Origin: Bacteroidota bacterium
GTDB lineage: Bacteria; Bacteroidota; Bacteroidia; Cytophagales; Cyclobacteriaceae
Assembly: GCA_023417955.1 (NCBI GenBank)
Contig: JAEZDW010000118.1
Location: forward strand, 1 to 19,744
Reading direction: 5' to 3'
Length of the DNA stretch: 19,744 nt
Shown here: piece by piece, positions 8,137 to 15,158 of the stretch
How the letters are laid out: each line of letters begins with the position of its first letter
Position numbering within the stretch: position 1 is the stretch's first letter
Program-made: the position numbers and the translations under genes
Notes under the pieces: generated by a model
Told to the model about the DNA's origin: nothing
Database searches by the model: none
The model's input: only the letters and a program-made list of their open reading frames with translations

Positions 8137-8221
8137 AAAGAATCAGATGGACAGCGGTATCAATTTAAGAAAAATTTAAAGTTCGACTCAATACAATCTT
8201 GTGAGTTGTCGGATGAAAATA

Positions 8222-8246
8222 GTACGCAGTACGTTTCACCCTTATA
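8222..8246. promoter_or_regulatory. Candidate operator upstream of array copy 5
   Basis: GTACGCAGTAC (8222-8232) overlaps CAGTACGTTTCACCC (8227-8241), which is followed by TTATA. The first element recurs before copy 2 and the second before copy 3. Both lie 86-110 nt upstream of the copy 5 ATG and before the small rightward ORF at 8295, so the site could serve either direction. The match is visible by eye; regulation is inferred. Confidence 0.35.
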
Positions 8247-8294
8247 AATCCGGTTGCCCCACATCACTTCGCCTTGCGATATTTGCACCCATCT

Positions 8295-8468
8295 ATGGTT
8301 AGGCAATTCAAAATGTTCGCATTGTATTTTGCAGCGTTCATGCTGATATCCCTGGTTTGGTCGGGGACGGATGGAATCATCGAATACGTTTTCGTCGTAG
8401 TATTAGCGGGCCTTGCATTGGCCTGGATCTCGCCGCGAGCCCTGCGGTGGATACGGCAGGAGGAATAG
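8295..8468 (+). CDS. Small hypothetical membrane protein
   Basis: 57 residues from the ATG at 8295. A TTG at 8274 would give 64, but its extra residues add nothing recognisable. Two hydrophobic segments are visible: about residues 6-23 (FKMFALYFAAFMLISLVW) and 28-45 (GIIEYVFVVVLAGLALAW), with a short acidic/glycine turn between. The end is basic then acidic (PRALRWIRQEE). This is a plausible two-helix hairpin membrane protein of the kind often found as unnamed small ORFs in Bacteroidota. It is divergent from the TPR array, with 158 nt between starts, and upstream of the repeat-rich spacer. I do not recognise a family. Hydrophobic patterning supports a real gene, but a chance ORF is possible. 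Confidence 0.5.
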   Translation: MVRQFKMFALYFAAFMLISLVWSGTDGIIEYVFVVVLAGLALAWISPRALRWIRQEE

Positions 8469-8494
8469 CCTCTGGCTTCTGGCCACTGGCTACT

Positions 8495-8596
8495 GGCTGT
8501 GACTGCTAGTGTGATGTGTGGGCTTCAGTTTCAAGCTGCGAGCTTCGAGCTGCAAGCTTGGTTTTGCTAACTTGAATGTCCACGGTTCTTAATGAT
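8495..8596. repeat. Intergenic direct repeat, copy A (~102 bp)
   Basis: Starts GGCTGTGACTGCTAGTGTGA and ends CACGGTTCTTAATGAT. It aligns with 8779-8881 with about ten substitutions and one single-base gap (about 89% identity by my hand alignment). It contains the alternating core AGCTGCGAGCTTCGAGCTGC, which is rich in AGCT and partly self-complementary. No ORF with coding character spans it. It is flanked on the left by CTGGC-rich sequence. Confidence 0.75.
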
Positions 8597-8778
8597 TAAA
8601 AAAAAAGCGAACCCGGATCCTGAGCACGGCAAGTGCGCAGGCCAGCAGCGAGCGAAGGACCGGGGCGAGCAAAATAGCTACTGACGGACTGAAGTTAGTT
8701 TCTGGCAACTGCATCTTGCAGCTGGCAAATAGTAGCCTCTGGCAGCTGGCAGAGATTAGCTTCTGGCTTCTAGCTTCT
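8597..8778. other. Non-coding spacer between the two direct repeats, with small inverted repeats
   Basis: No gene is visible. It opens with a run of A, then a GC-rich block in which CCGGATCCT (8613-8621) can pair with AGGACCGG (8656-8663) apart from one bulged base, giving a REP-like foldback. Further on, CTGCATCTTGCAG (8709-8721) is a short hairpin, followed by recurring CTGGC/TCTGG units. The composition differs from the AT-rich sequence next to the insertion element. Confidence 0.4.
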
Positions 8779-8881
8779 GGCTGTGACTGCTAGTGTGACG
8801 TGTAGGGTTCAGCTTCGAGCTGCGAGCTTCGAGCTGCAAGTTTGATTTCTGCTAACTTAAATGTTCACGGTTCTGAATGAT
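8779..8881. repeat. Intergenic direct repeat, copy B (~103 bp)
   Basis: Second copy of the repeat at 8495-8596 in the same orientation, 284 bp further on. The best-conserved parts are the first 20 bases (identical) and the core AGCTGCGAGCTTCGAGCTGC (also identical). It ends 52 bp before the AATT duplication of the insertion sequence, so it belongs to the host spacer and not to the element. Confidence 0.75.
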
Positions 8882-8937
8882 GGAGCTTTTTTTACCACAA
8901 TGCTGCAGTGAACTCCCTCAATTATAAATTATAAATT

Positions 8938-10707
8938 TGAGTCCACTCCGAAAACCCCCTACTAAACAGGTCGACGTTTAAAACGGATTGATGCATTGAC
9001 TATATTTAGTCCATCAGTACGGACAATATGTTTAGAAAAAGTAATAAAGAGCCGCAATTAGGGATTTTCAGTTCACCTTCGTCGTTGTTGTCGGGCAAAT
9101 CATTGAGCATCTATGAGGAAAAGAAGGGATGGCACAATGAGTTCCGCCAACAGGTGACCAGTCAAGTTGATGAGGAAATTTTTAAGCCGTTGTATTGTGA
9201 TGACAATGGCAAGCCCAATGCTCCAATCCGCGTTTTGGTTGCCATGATGATTCTTAAGTCAGCAGAAGGAATTAGCGATCATAAGCTTTACGAAAATTGC
9301 CGATTCAATATGCTAACGCGCAGTGCAATAGGTCTGGTGAACGCCGACGATGCAGTTCCTACGGAATCCACCTATTACTTATTCAGAAAGCGCATAGTAG
9401 ACTACGCTAAGGCAACTGGGGTGAACTTAATCGAAGTTGTTTTTCAGCAGGTGACCAAAAGCCACTGTGCACAGTTTGAAGTTAGTGGAAGATCGATCCG
9501 CATGGATAGCAAACTACTGGGAAGCAATATTGCTTGGCTGACCCGATATGAACTCATCCACGAAACATTCCGCTTGTTCTATCAGGAAGTAAAGCACCTC
9601 AATAAGCTGGATAAAAATACCGAAGAGTTGTTGGATAGTTTGCTAGCTGTGAAGGGAGATAAAGTTACGTATTCATGTTCTGATGTTGAAGTCCAGAACA
9701 GATTGCAACAACTCGGATCATTGATATATCGGATATTACCTTTATACAGCAATGAAGATGCTCCAAGCTATTATGAAACGTTGGTGAAAGTTTTTGGCGA
9801 GCAATATAAGGTTGATGAGAACAAATTGGTGATTGCCCGAGAGAAAGAGGAGGTAGCAAGTAGTTCAGTCCAGTCTCCACATGATACGGACTGTAGCTAT
9901 CGTAATAAGGACCATAATCAGGTGAAAGGATACAGCATCAATGTAACGGAGAGCTGTGATAATGGAGATGTATTAAATCTGATCGGTCATGTCGACGTTC
10001 GTCCAGCAAATAATCAGGATCTTGAATTTCTTCAAGATGATATTAAGAAAGTGAACGAAGTTTTTACATCGAAAACAGAGATTGTTCACGCCGACGGAGC
10101 GTATCATAGCCCTGATAATCAAGGGTTTTGCAAAGACAAAAACATAGAATTCGTACTGAGCGCGATCCAGGGAGCTACCGGTCGATATGTGCTTGACCTG
10201 GTGGAGGAAGCACTTATCATTCATGACACACAAACCAATCAACCCGTTGAACACCAACTAAGGATCACCAAGAAGGGGTTCGTTCGTTGGCGGATTAAAG
10301 AGCAAAACAGATACCGTTACTTCTCACAAAAAAATCTGAAGCTTTGCCTCCTAAGGAAAAAGTTGGCCTCAATCCCGATTGAAAAATTGCAGAAACGAAA
10401 CAACGTAGAGGCTACTGTTTTTCAACTAGCGTATCATTACTCAAACGCGAAAAGCAGATATCGAGGTCTCATTAAGCATCAAATGTGGGCAAACACAAGA
10501 TGCCTTTGGATAAACTTCAGAAGACTCATAAAATTCAAGGGAAAACTAGACCCTGTAGGTCCATCCAACCGGAAAAACTCGTTCCAAAATCAATTCATCG
10601 CTTTCCTCGATATTTTAGTTTGCGTTTTTCTTAAACTACAAACCAAGTACTCACCCGCGGGACCTATTTGTTGAGTTTTTCAAAAAGGGGTTTTCGGAGC
10701 GGACTCA
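8938..10707 (+). mobile_element. Complete IS1182-family-like insertion sequence (1,770 bp)
   Basis: Terminal inverted repeats of 21 bp lie at 8938-8958 and 10687-10707. Both begin TGAGTCC and end CTCCGAAAACCCC, differing at one position (A versus G). They are flanked by a direct AATT at 8934-8937 and 10708-10711. A 4-bp palindromic target duplication is typical of this family. One uninterrupted transposase fills the interior. It sits in a non-coding spacer between the repeat region and the floA terminator, so no gene is visibly broken. The boundaries are read directly; because AATT is palindromic, the exact edge could shift by a base or two. Confidence 0.9.
9028..10674 (+). CDS. IS1182-family-like DDE transposase
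   Basis: 548 residues from the ATG at 9028, inside the terminal repeats. The N-terminal part (about 35-125) is the DUF772-type helical domain, seen in IRVLVAMMILKSAEGISDHK and ESTYYLFRKRI. The RNase H-like catalytic core follows, with likely catalytic residues D160 (RMDSKLLGSN), D356 (VHADGAYHSPDN) and E461 (NNVEATVFQLAYHYSNAKSR, with the arginine/glycine-rich helix expected after the glutamate). A long insertion of about 120 residues, hydrophilic in its second half, lies between the first Asp and the core strand GYSINVTESC. No frameshift or internal stop is seen, so the element may be active. The protein cuts and joins the element's ends. Family assignment rests on the domain layout and the 4-bp duplication; IS5-like relatives are less likely. 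Confidence 0.9.
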   Translation: MFRKSNKEPQLGIFSSPSSLLSGKSLSIYEEKKGWHNEFRQQVTSQVDEEIFKPLYCDDNGKPNAPIRVLVAMMILKSAEGISDHKLYENCRFNMLTRSAIGLVNADDAVPTESTYYLFRKRIVDYAKATGVNLIEVVFQQVTKSHCAQFEVSGRSIRMDSKLLGSNIAWLTRYELIHETFRLFYQEVKHLNKLDKNTEELLDSLLAVKGDKVTYSCSDVEVQNRLQQLGSLIYRILPLYSNEDAPSYYETLVKVFGEQYKVDENKLVIAREKEEVASSSVQSPHDTDCSYRNKDHNQVKGYSINVTESCDNGDVLNLIGHVDVRPANNQDLEFLQDDIKKVNEVFTSKTEIVHADGAYHSPDNQGFCKDKNIEFVLSAIQGATGRYVLDLVEEALIIHDTQTNQPVEHQLRITKKGFVRWRIKEQNRYRYFSQKNLKLCLLRKKLASIPIEKLQKRNNVEATVFQLAYHYSNAKSRYRGLIKHQMWANTRCLWINFRRLIKFKGKLDPVGPSNRKNSFQNQFIAFLDILVCVFLKLQTKYSPAGPIC

Positions 10708-10762
10708 AATTTCCAAATTAGAAATTGCTGGCATACGCGAAGTCGTTACGCAGTTGTCTGAG

Positions 10763-10785
10763 ACCTGAAACCTGAAACCTGAAAC
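10763..10785. repeat. Short tandem repeat (ACCTGAA A-type unit, about 3 copies)
   Basis: Three tandem copies of a 7-bp CCTGAAA unit (10764-10784) with one flanking base on each side, in the spacer between the insertion element and floA, directly beside the floA terminator. It is non-coding. Similar CTGAAAC runs are common in Bacteroidota spacers. Confidence 0.6.
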
Positions 10786-10817
10786 TAAAAGAGGAGCTAC
10801 ATACTTTGTAACTCCTC
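10786..10817 (-). terminator. Intrinsic terminator downstream of floA
   Basis: On the minus strand, GAGGAGTTAC (10817-10808) pairs with GTAGCTCCTC (10800-10791) over ten positions with one G-U pair and a 7-nt loop. The stem is followed at once by TTTT. It lies 25 nt past the floA stop codon, which is the classic rho-independent layout for the leftward nfeD-floA transcript. Confidence 0.8.
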
Positions 10818-10841
10818 CTGAAATGTATTTCTCTTAACGTT

Positions 10842-11840
10842 CTATTTATTCGATTGAGGCCCCGACTTGCCGGAACCTGAAATAGATTGCCGCATGTCGG
10901 TGTCAGCCTGGACATTTTGCATTTTGTAGTAGTCCATTACGCCAAGGTTACCTTTGACAAACGCTTCGGCCATTGCTTTCGGAATTTCAGCTTCGGCTTC
11001 AATTACTTTAGCACGCGCCTCCTGAGCTTTCGCTTTCATCTCCTGTTCAAGGGCAACGGCCATAGCTCTTCTTTCTTCAGCCTTGGCTTCTGCCACCTTC
11101 AGGTCGGCGGTAGCCTGATCGATTTGCAGCTTCGCACCTATGTTTGCTCCAACGTCGACGTCTGCGATATCGATGGAGAGGATTTCAAACGCCGTTCCTG
11201 CGTCCAGCCCACGGGATAGAACGAGTTTCGAAATTTTGTCGGGGCTTTCGAGAACCTCTTTATGAGTTTTGGCAGAACCGATTGAGGACACGATACCTTC
11301 GCCGACACGTGCGAGGATTGTGTCTTCGCCGGCACCACCAACGAGTTGTGCAATGCTGGCGCGAACGGTTACCCGCGCAACAGCAATAAGCTGAATACCA
11401 TCAGCAGCAACCGCGGCTACTTTAGGTGTCGTAATAACTTTCGGGTTGACGGATATTTGAACCGCCTGGAATACATCGCGTCCGGCGAGATCGATGGCAG
11501 TAGCTTGTTTGAAGCTCAGGCTGATATTTGCCTTGTCGGCAGAAATCAGTGCGCGTATCACGTTTGGCACATTTCCGCCTGCGAGATAATGCGTTTCAAG
11601 TTCCGTAGATGAAATGTCCAGTCCGGCCTTTGTTGCTGTAATCAGAGACTCGACAACAACGCGCGGCGGCACCTTCCGGATTCTCATGAACACCAGCTCG
11701 AACAGCCCGACTTTCACATTGGAAAACCGTGCGGTAATCCAGAGGTTAACGGGAACAAAGTAGAGGAAGATGAAAATAAGAATCAGTGCGCCGACGACGA
11801 GGGCAAACAGGTAAATTGGTTCTTGTAACATATTATCCAT
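10842..11840 (-). CDS. floA: Flotillin-like protein FloA
   Basis: 332 residues from the ATG at 11840. The N-terminal membrane segment (about 8-34, IYLFALVVGALILIFIFLYF) is followed by the FloA/YqfA (UPF0365) core: NLWITARFSNVKVGLFELV, RVVVESLITATKAGL, DVFQAVQISVNPKVI. An alanine/glutamate/lysine-rich coiled coil (about 240-300, EAKAEERRAMAVALEQEMKA) precedes a short polar tail. Full-length for the family. Flotillins scaffold ordered membrane domains and help assemble signalling and secretion complexes; in Bacillus FloA works with the NfeD-type protein encoded beside it. Here nfeD is 21 nt upstream on the same strand, so the two form an operon that ends at the hairpin downstream. Identification is secure. 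Confidence 0.96.
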   Translation of the reverse strand: MDNMLQEPIYLFALVVGALILIFIFLYFVPVNLWITARFSNVKVGLFELVFMRIRKVPPRVVVESLITATKAGLDISSTELETHYLAGGNVPNVIRALISADKANISLSFKQATAIDLAGRDVFQAVQISVNPKVITTPKVAAVAADGIQLIAVARVTVRASIAQLVGGAGEDTILARVGEGIVSSIGSAKTHKEVLESPDKISKLVLSRGLDAGTAFEILSIDIADVDVGANIGAKLQIDQATADLKVAEAKAEERRAMAVALEQEMKAKAQEARAKVIEAEAEIPKAMAEAFVKGNLGVMDYYKMQNVQADTDMRQSISGSGKSGPQSNK

Positions 11841-11861
11841 TATTGAAATTCATTTACGATG

Positions 11862-12344
11862 TTAAGCTTCTTTCGCCACGATCTCTTCAACCACGATCTG
11901 CATACCTTCAATGCTGATGATACGGACGCGTGTCGCTGGTTGGATGTAATGTCCGCTGGTGCGCACTTCAAAAAGTTCATTCTTGAACTCAGCTTTGCCT
12001 GACGGTCTGAGTGTTGACACCGTTATACCTTCGTCTCCAACAGCAAGTTTGTCTGTCAGCCCCTCGTTCACCTTACTTGAAATCGAGTCCTTAAGCGAAT
12101 ACCTTTCCCATGCACCGGATCGAAAGCTATAGATTAGTGCGGCAAGGGTGCCGATTGCGGAACCGACGAGGACGTATAAACCGATATCACTTCCGAAGTG
12201 CCGGTAACTGACTACGACGCCGACGGCCATAAAAACGAGACCGAGAATTCCCACGACCGTCGTTCCCGGAATGAAGATAACCTCAACCACAAAGAGCACC
12301 AGCCCGATGATTATAAGCGAAATAATGATGATCCACATTACCAT
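11862..12344 (-). CDS. NfeD-family membrane protein (short form, OB-fold domain)
   Basis: 160 residues from the ATG at 12344. Three hydrophobic helices are visible: about 3-26 (WIIIISLIIIGLVLFVVEVI), 28-46 (VVGILGLVFMAVGVVV) and 54-72 (IGLYVLVGSAIGTLAALIY). A soluble C-terminal domain (about 98-155) contains GDEGITVSTLRPSGKAEF and RVRIISIEGMQIVVEEI, the NfeD OB-fold pattern. The N-terminal ClpP-like protease domain of long NfeD proteins is absent, so this is the short membrane form that pairs with a flotillin. It probably anchors or regulates FloA in membrane microdomains. It follows proS by 77 nt and precedes floA by 21 nt. Family and partner are secure; the molecular role of short NfeD remains loosely defined. 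Confidence 0.93.
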   Translation of the reverse strand: MVMWIIIISLIIIGLVLFVVEVIFIPGTTVVGILGLVFMAVGVVVSYRHFGSDIGLYVLVGSAIGTLAALIYSFRSGAWERYSLKDSISSKVNEGLTDKLAVGDEGITVSTLRPSGKAEFKNELFEVRTSGHYIQPATRVRIISIEGMQIVVEEIVAKEA

Positions 12345-12396
12345 TTTCTCAATCAGCTACATCACCGTGCTAAATTGGCGATTATTTCCTGAATTG

Positions 12397-12419
12397 CCTA
12401 AAAGGTCGCCTGTTTTAGG
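12397..12419 (-). terminator. Weak hairpin between proS and nfeD
   Basis: CCTAAAA and TTTTAGG form a perfect 7-bp stem with a 9-nt loop, a few bases after the proS stop on the minus strand. The stem is AT-rich and no uridine tract follows, so it is at best a weak terminator or a processing site between proS and nfeD-floA. Confidence 0.3.
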
Positions 12420-12421
12420 GC

Positions 12422-13900
12422 TCAATATGCCCGTGCGAAAAGCACTCTTCGGGAAGATTTTTTGCCCGAGTAGACGCAAATTCCCGCTTCTTCCGGCGTA
12501 TTCAGCGGAATACAACGAATCGTTGCCTTTGTTTCCTCTTTGATTGCTGCTTCTGTTTCAGGCGTGCCGTCCCAATGGGCGGATAGGAAACCGCCTTTTT
12601 CGTCGAGCACTTTTTTGAATTCTTCCCAGGAATTCACCTGTGCGGTCATCTCGGTTTGGAATGCGCGTGCGCGTTCATAAATGCCACTTTGAATATCGTC
12701 GAGAAGTTTTGGTATTTCGCTTTCAATCAAATCGAATTTCAGGACAGACTTCGCGCGCGTATCCCGCCTCGCTACTTCGACCGTTCCGTTTTCCAGGTCA
12801 CGCGGCCCCATCGCCAGTCTGACAGGTACGCCTTTTAATTCCCATTCAGCGAACTTGAAGCCCGGCTTATGTGTGTCGCGATTGTCGTATTTGACGGTGA
12901 GTCCGGCTTTCTTGAGAACGGCTGTTATCGCAGCCGCTTTTTCGGAAATGCGGTTCAATTCATCTTCGGTCTTGTAAATCGGAACGATAACTACATGGAT
13001 AGGCGCCAGGCGCGGAGGCAGCACAAGGCCATCATCATCCGAATGGGCCATGATGAGCGCACCCATCAACCGGGTGCTAACGCCCCAGCTCGTGCCCCAT
13101 ACGAAGTCGAGTTTACCGTCCTTGCCTGCAAACTGGACGTCAAAAGCTTTTGCGAAATTCTGACCCAGGAAGTGTGAAGTTCCGGCCTGGAGCGCTTTTC
13201 CGTCTTGCATCATCGCTTCGATGCAATACGTATCGATCGCGCCGGGGAATTTTTCACCTTCCGATTTCTTGCCCTTTACAACGGGGAGGGCCATGAAATT
13301 CTCAGCGAAGTTGGCGTAGACGTCAAGCATTTGAATGGTTTCGGCTACAGCCTCGTCGGCGGTACTGTGCGCCGTATGGCCTTCCTGCCAAAGAAACTCG
13401 GCTGTACGGAGGAAAAGGCGCGTGCGCATTTCCCAGCGCACAACATTCGCCCATTGGTTGACAAGGATAGGCAGGTCGCGATACGACTGAATCCATTTCT
13501 TGTAGGTATTCCAAATGATCGCCTCACTGGTAGGGCGGACCACAAGTTCCTCCTCGAGTTTTGCTTCAGGATCGACGATCAGTTTTCCTTTTTTGTCGGG
13601 ATCATTTTTCAGGCGGTAATGCGTTACGATAGCGCATTCCTTCGCAAATCCCTCGGCATTCTGTTCTTCCGCCTCAAAAAGGCTCTTTGGGACAAAAAGC
13701 GGGAAGTAGGCGTTTGAATGGCCGGTTTCCTTGAACATGGCGTCCAACGCTTGCTGCATCTTCTCCCAGATGCTATAGCCATATGGCTTGATGACCATGC
13801 ACCCGCGCACGTCCGAGTGTTCAGCTAAATCGGCCTTTTTTACTAATTCGTTGTACCACAAAGAGTAATCCTCGGTCCGGCTCGGTAATTCCTTTCCCAT
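12422..13900 (-). CDS. proS: Prolyl-tRNA synthetase, type 3 (archaeal/eukaryotic-like)
   Basis: 492 residues from the ATG at 13900. It charges tRNA-Pro with proline in the cytoplasm. Class II signatures are clear: the TXE loop VVRPTSE (about 120-126), motif 2 RWEMRTRLFLRT with WQEGHTAH (about 155-178), the proline-pocket GTSHFLGQNFAK (about 240-251) and motif 3 GVSTRLMGALIMAHSDDDG with LVLPP (about 273-296). An anticodon-binding domain follows (about 298-400). The C-terminal extension ends in FARAY, as is standard for type 3. It lacks the bacterial editing (INS) domain. Most of the cysteines that bind zinc in this extension in archaeal relatives are missing (AHWDGTPETE, CVYSGKKS). It is transcribed away from the secreted-protein gene at 14044, with a TAnnTTTG box in the spacer. 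Confidence 0.97.
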   Translation of the reverse strand: MGKELPSRTEDYSLWYNELVKKADLAEHSDVRGCMVIKPYGYSIWEKMQQALDAMFKETGHSNAYFPLFVPKSLFEAEEQNAEGFAKECAIVTHYRLKNDPDKKGKLIVDPEAKLEEELVVRPTSEAIIWNTYKKWIQSYRDLPILVNQWANVVRWEMRTRLFLRTAEFLWQEGHTAHSTADEAVAETIQMLDVYANFAENFMALPVVKGKKSEGEKFPGAIDTYCIEAMMQDGKALQAGTSHFLGQNFAKAFDVQFAGKDGKLDFVWGTSWGVSTRLMGALIMAHSDDDGLVLPPRLAPIHVVIVPIYKTEDELNRISEKAAAITAVLKKAGLTVKYDNRDTHKPGFKFAEWELKGVPVRLAMGPRDLENGTVEVARRDTRAKSVLKFDLIESEIPKLLDDIQSGIYERARAFQTEMTAQVNSWEEFKKVLDEKGGFLSAHWDGTPETEAAIKEETKATIRCIPLNTPEEAGICVYSGKKSSRRVLFARAY

Positions 13901-13935
13901 GCTGGTATAATTATTGTTTGTTTTTTGTCCGGTGG

Positions 13936-13943
13936 CAAATATA
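13936..13943 (-). promoter_or_regulatory. Candidate -7 box of the proS promoter (TATATTTG)
   Basis: On the minus strand TATATTTG matches the Bacteroidota housekeeping -7 consensus TAnnTTTG exactly, about 36 nt before the proS ATG. The -33 element is not convincing. It lies directly beside the inverted repeat at 13943-13972. Confidence 0.45.
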
Positions 13944-13972
13944 ATTTTACCGAAAGAATAACCGGTAAAATT
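13943..13972. promoter_or_regulatory. Perfect 10-bp inverted repeat in the proS / secreted-protein divergent spacer
   Basis: AATTTTACCG (13943-13952) and CGGTAAAATT (13963-13972) are exact reverse complements separated by 10 nt. On each strand the GGTAAAATT arm leads into a TTTG, giving TATATTTG toward proS and TAAAATTTG toward 14044. The dyad therefore sits between or over two candidate promoters and could be a shared operator, or simply two promoters with similar flanks. Confidence 0.45.
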
Positions 13973-14043
13973 TGTAGCTTTATCGGCGCACTTTATTGTG
14001 TATTTCGCGTTATACTTAGACGAGCATCTTAACCGGGAGTGAT

Positions 14044-15132
14044 ATGAAAATCAGAATATTTGGAACTTTAATGTTGTCGGCGCTACTGGCAGGATCAGCG
14101 ATAGCGCAACAGATCGAAAACGACGACATGTACTTCAACTCCAGTGATCGTAAGAAACTCAGGGAGTTGGATGCAAAACAAACTGTCGCCAGCGCACGTG
14201 TTGATCGCAGGGCTGGTGATTCGGAAGATCTGAATCCGACAGACAGCTATTCGGCGAGGACCGTAAATCCGGAGTTCTCCTCACGCAGCAACGCTGAGAC
14301 GGCGACTTCGGAAAACGAAGACTACTACATCAATAACTACCGTTATCAAACTGCGAGCGACCTTCGGACGTTCAATAACAATTTCAACAGCTGGTACGGC
14401 AGCAACTGGTATAGCCGTAACTATTGGGGTCCTTCCATTTACAACTGGAATTCACCGTTCTACGGAAGCTATTATAATTCATGGGGTAACCCCTGGAATA
14501 ATCCTTATTACGCGGGAACATATTCAAGCTCTTTCAGCTACTACTGGGGTAATACCTGGAATTATGGCTGGGGCTACAACGACTATTGGAACAGCCCTGC
14601 CAGCTACTGGGGTTCAGGCTGGGGTCCTTCATATGGATTTGGATATTCATCATGGTTCGGACCTTCGTGGTACGGCGGATATCCGCGCGTCGTAGTGATC
14701 AACAACTCTTATGGTGAGTCTTCTGGTCAGAAGGTGGTATACGGTAAGCGTCCATCGAGAAGCACGGAGTATGCAACGACCAATACCAACACACGTACGC
14801 GGACGATGTATCAGCCGGAGCAGGGATCAGGCAGAACAAACAGTTCAGGCCGTTCTTCTTCCGATTCGGAATACTATAACAAGTCGTGGAGGTATACGTC
14901 ACCTGCGAATACAGGGGCTACTTCCGGATCCAATACAACGACACGTACCAGCTCGTATTCGAACACTAACTCGAGAAGCAGTTCATGGGGCAACAGTTCC
15001 AACTCCTCGAACAGTTCGTACAATTCGCGCAGTTCTTCTTCGTCGTCCTTTGGAAACAGCAACAACAGTTCCCGTTCAAGTACGCCGGCTCCATCTGGCG
15101 GCAGCAACGGCAGAAGTCGCGGCAGCAGGTAA
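14044..15132 (+). CDS. Secreted Trp/Tyr/Ser/Asn-rich low-complexity protein
   Basis: 362 residues from the ATG at 14044 with a strong signal peptide (MKIRIFGTLMLSALLAGSAIAQ, cleavage near residue 21). Three zones follow: a charged segment (about 22-90), an aromatic zone (about 105-225) with about 14 tryptophans and many Tyr, Gly, Asn and Ser in units such as SNWYSRNYWG and YWGNTWNYGWGYNDYW, and a Ser/Asn/Arg/Thr-rich tail (about 226-362) with long serine-asparagine runs ending GGSNGRSRGSR. No enzyme motif is visible. The composition resembles adhesive or matrix-forming and prion-like polypeptides, but function is not shown. The FadL-like gene begins 26 nt downstream, so co-transcription is likely. 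Codon-level reality is supported by the signal peptide and by loss of sense in the other frames. Confidence 0.85.
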   Translation: MKIRIFGTLMLSALLAGSAIAQQIENDDMYFNSSDRKKLRELDAKQTVASARVDRRAGDSEDLNPTDSYSARTVNPEFSSRSNAETATSENEDYYINNYRYQTASDLRTFNNNFNSWYGSNWYSRNYWGPSIYNWNSPFYGSYYNSWGNPWNNPYYAGTYSSSFSYYWGNTWNYGWGYNDYWNSPASYWGSGWGPSYGFGYSSWFGPSWYGGYPRVVVINNSYGESSGQKVVYGKRPSRSTEYATTNTNTRTRTMYQPEQGSGRTNSSGRSSSDSEYYNKSWRYTSPANTGATSGSNTTTRTSSYSNTNSRSSSWGNSSNSSNSSYNSRSSSSSSFGNSNNSSRSSTPAPSGGSNGRSRGSR

Positions 15133-15158
15133 TTATCACTCGTTACAAAAGACCATTT

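Noticed and set aside
8495..8881. CRISPR-like array
   Set aside because: There are only two long repeats of about 100 bp with degenerate sequence between them and no cas genes; it does not fit CRISPR spacing.
13205..13717. 170-codon rightward open frame opposite proS
   Set aside because: It is fully antisense to the well-conserved proS reading frame and its translation shows no domain pattern; it is a shadow of proS codon bias.
14985..15158. Upstream extension of the FadL-like gene
   Set aside because: The frame is open, but the added residues are a Gln/Phe-rich shadow of the preceding gene. The signal peptide places the start at 15159.
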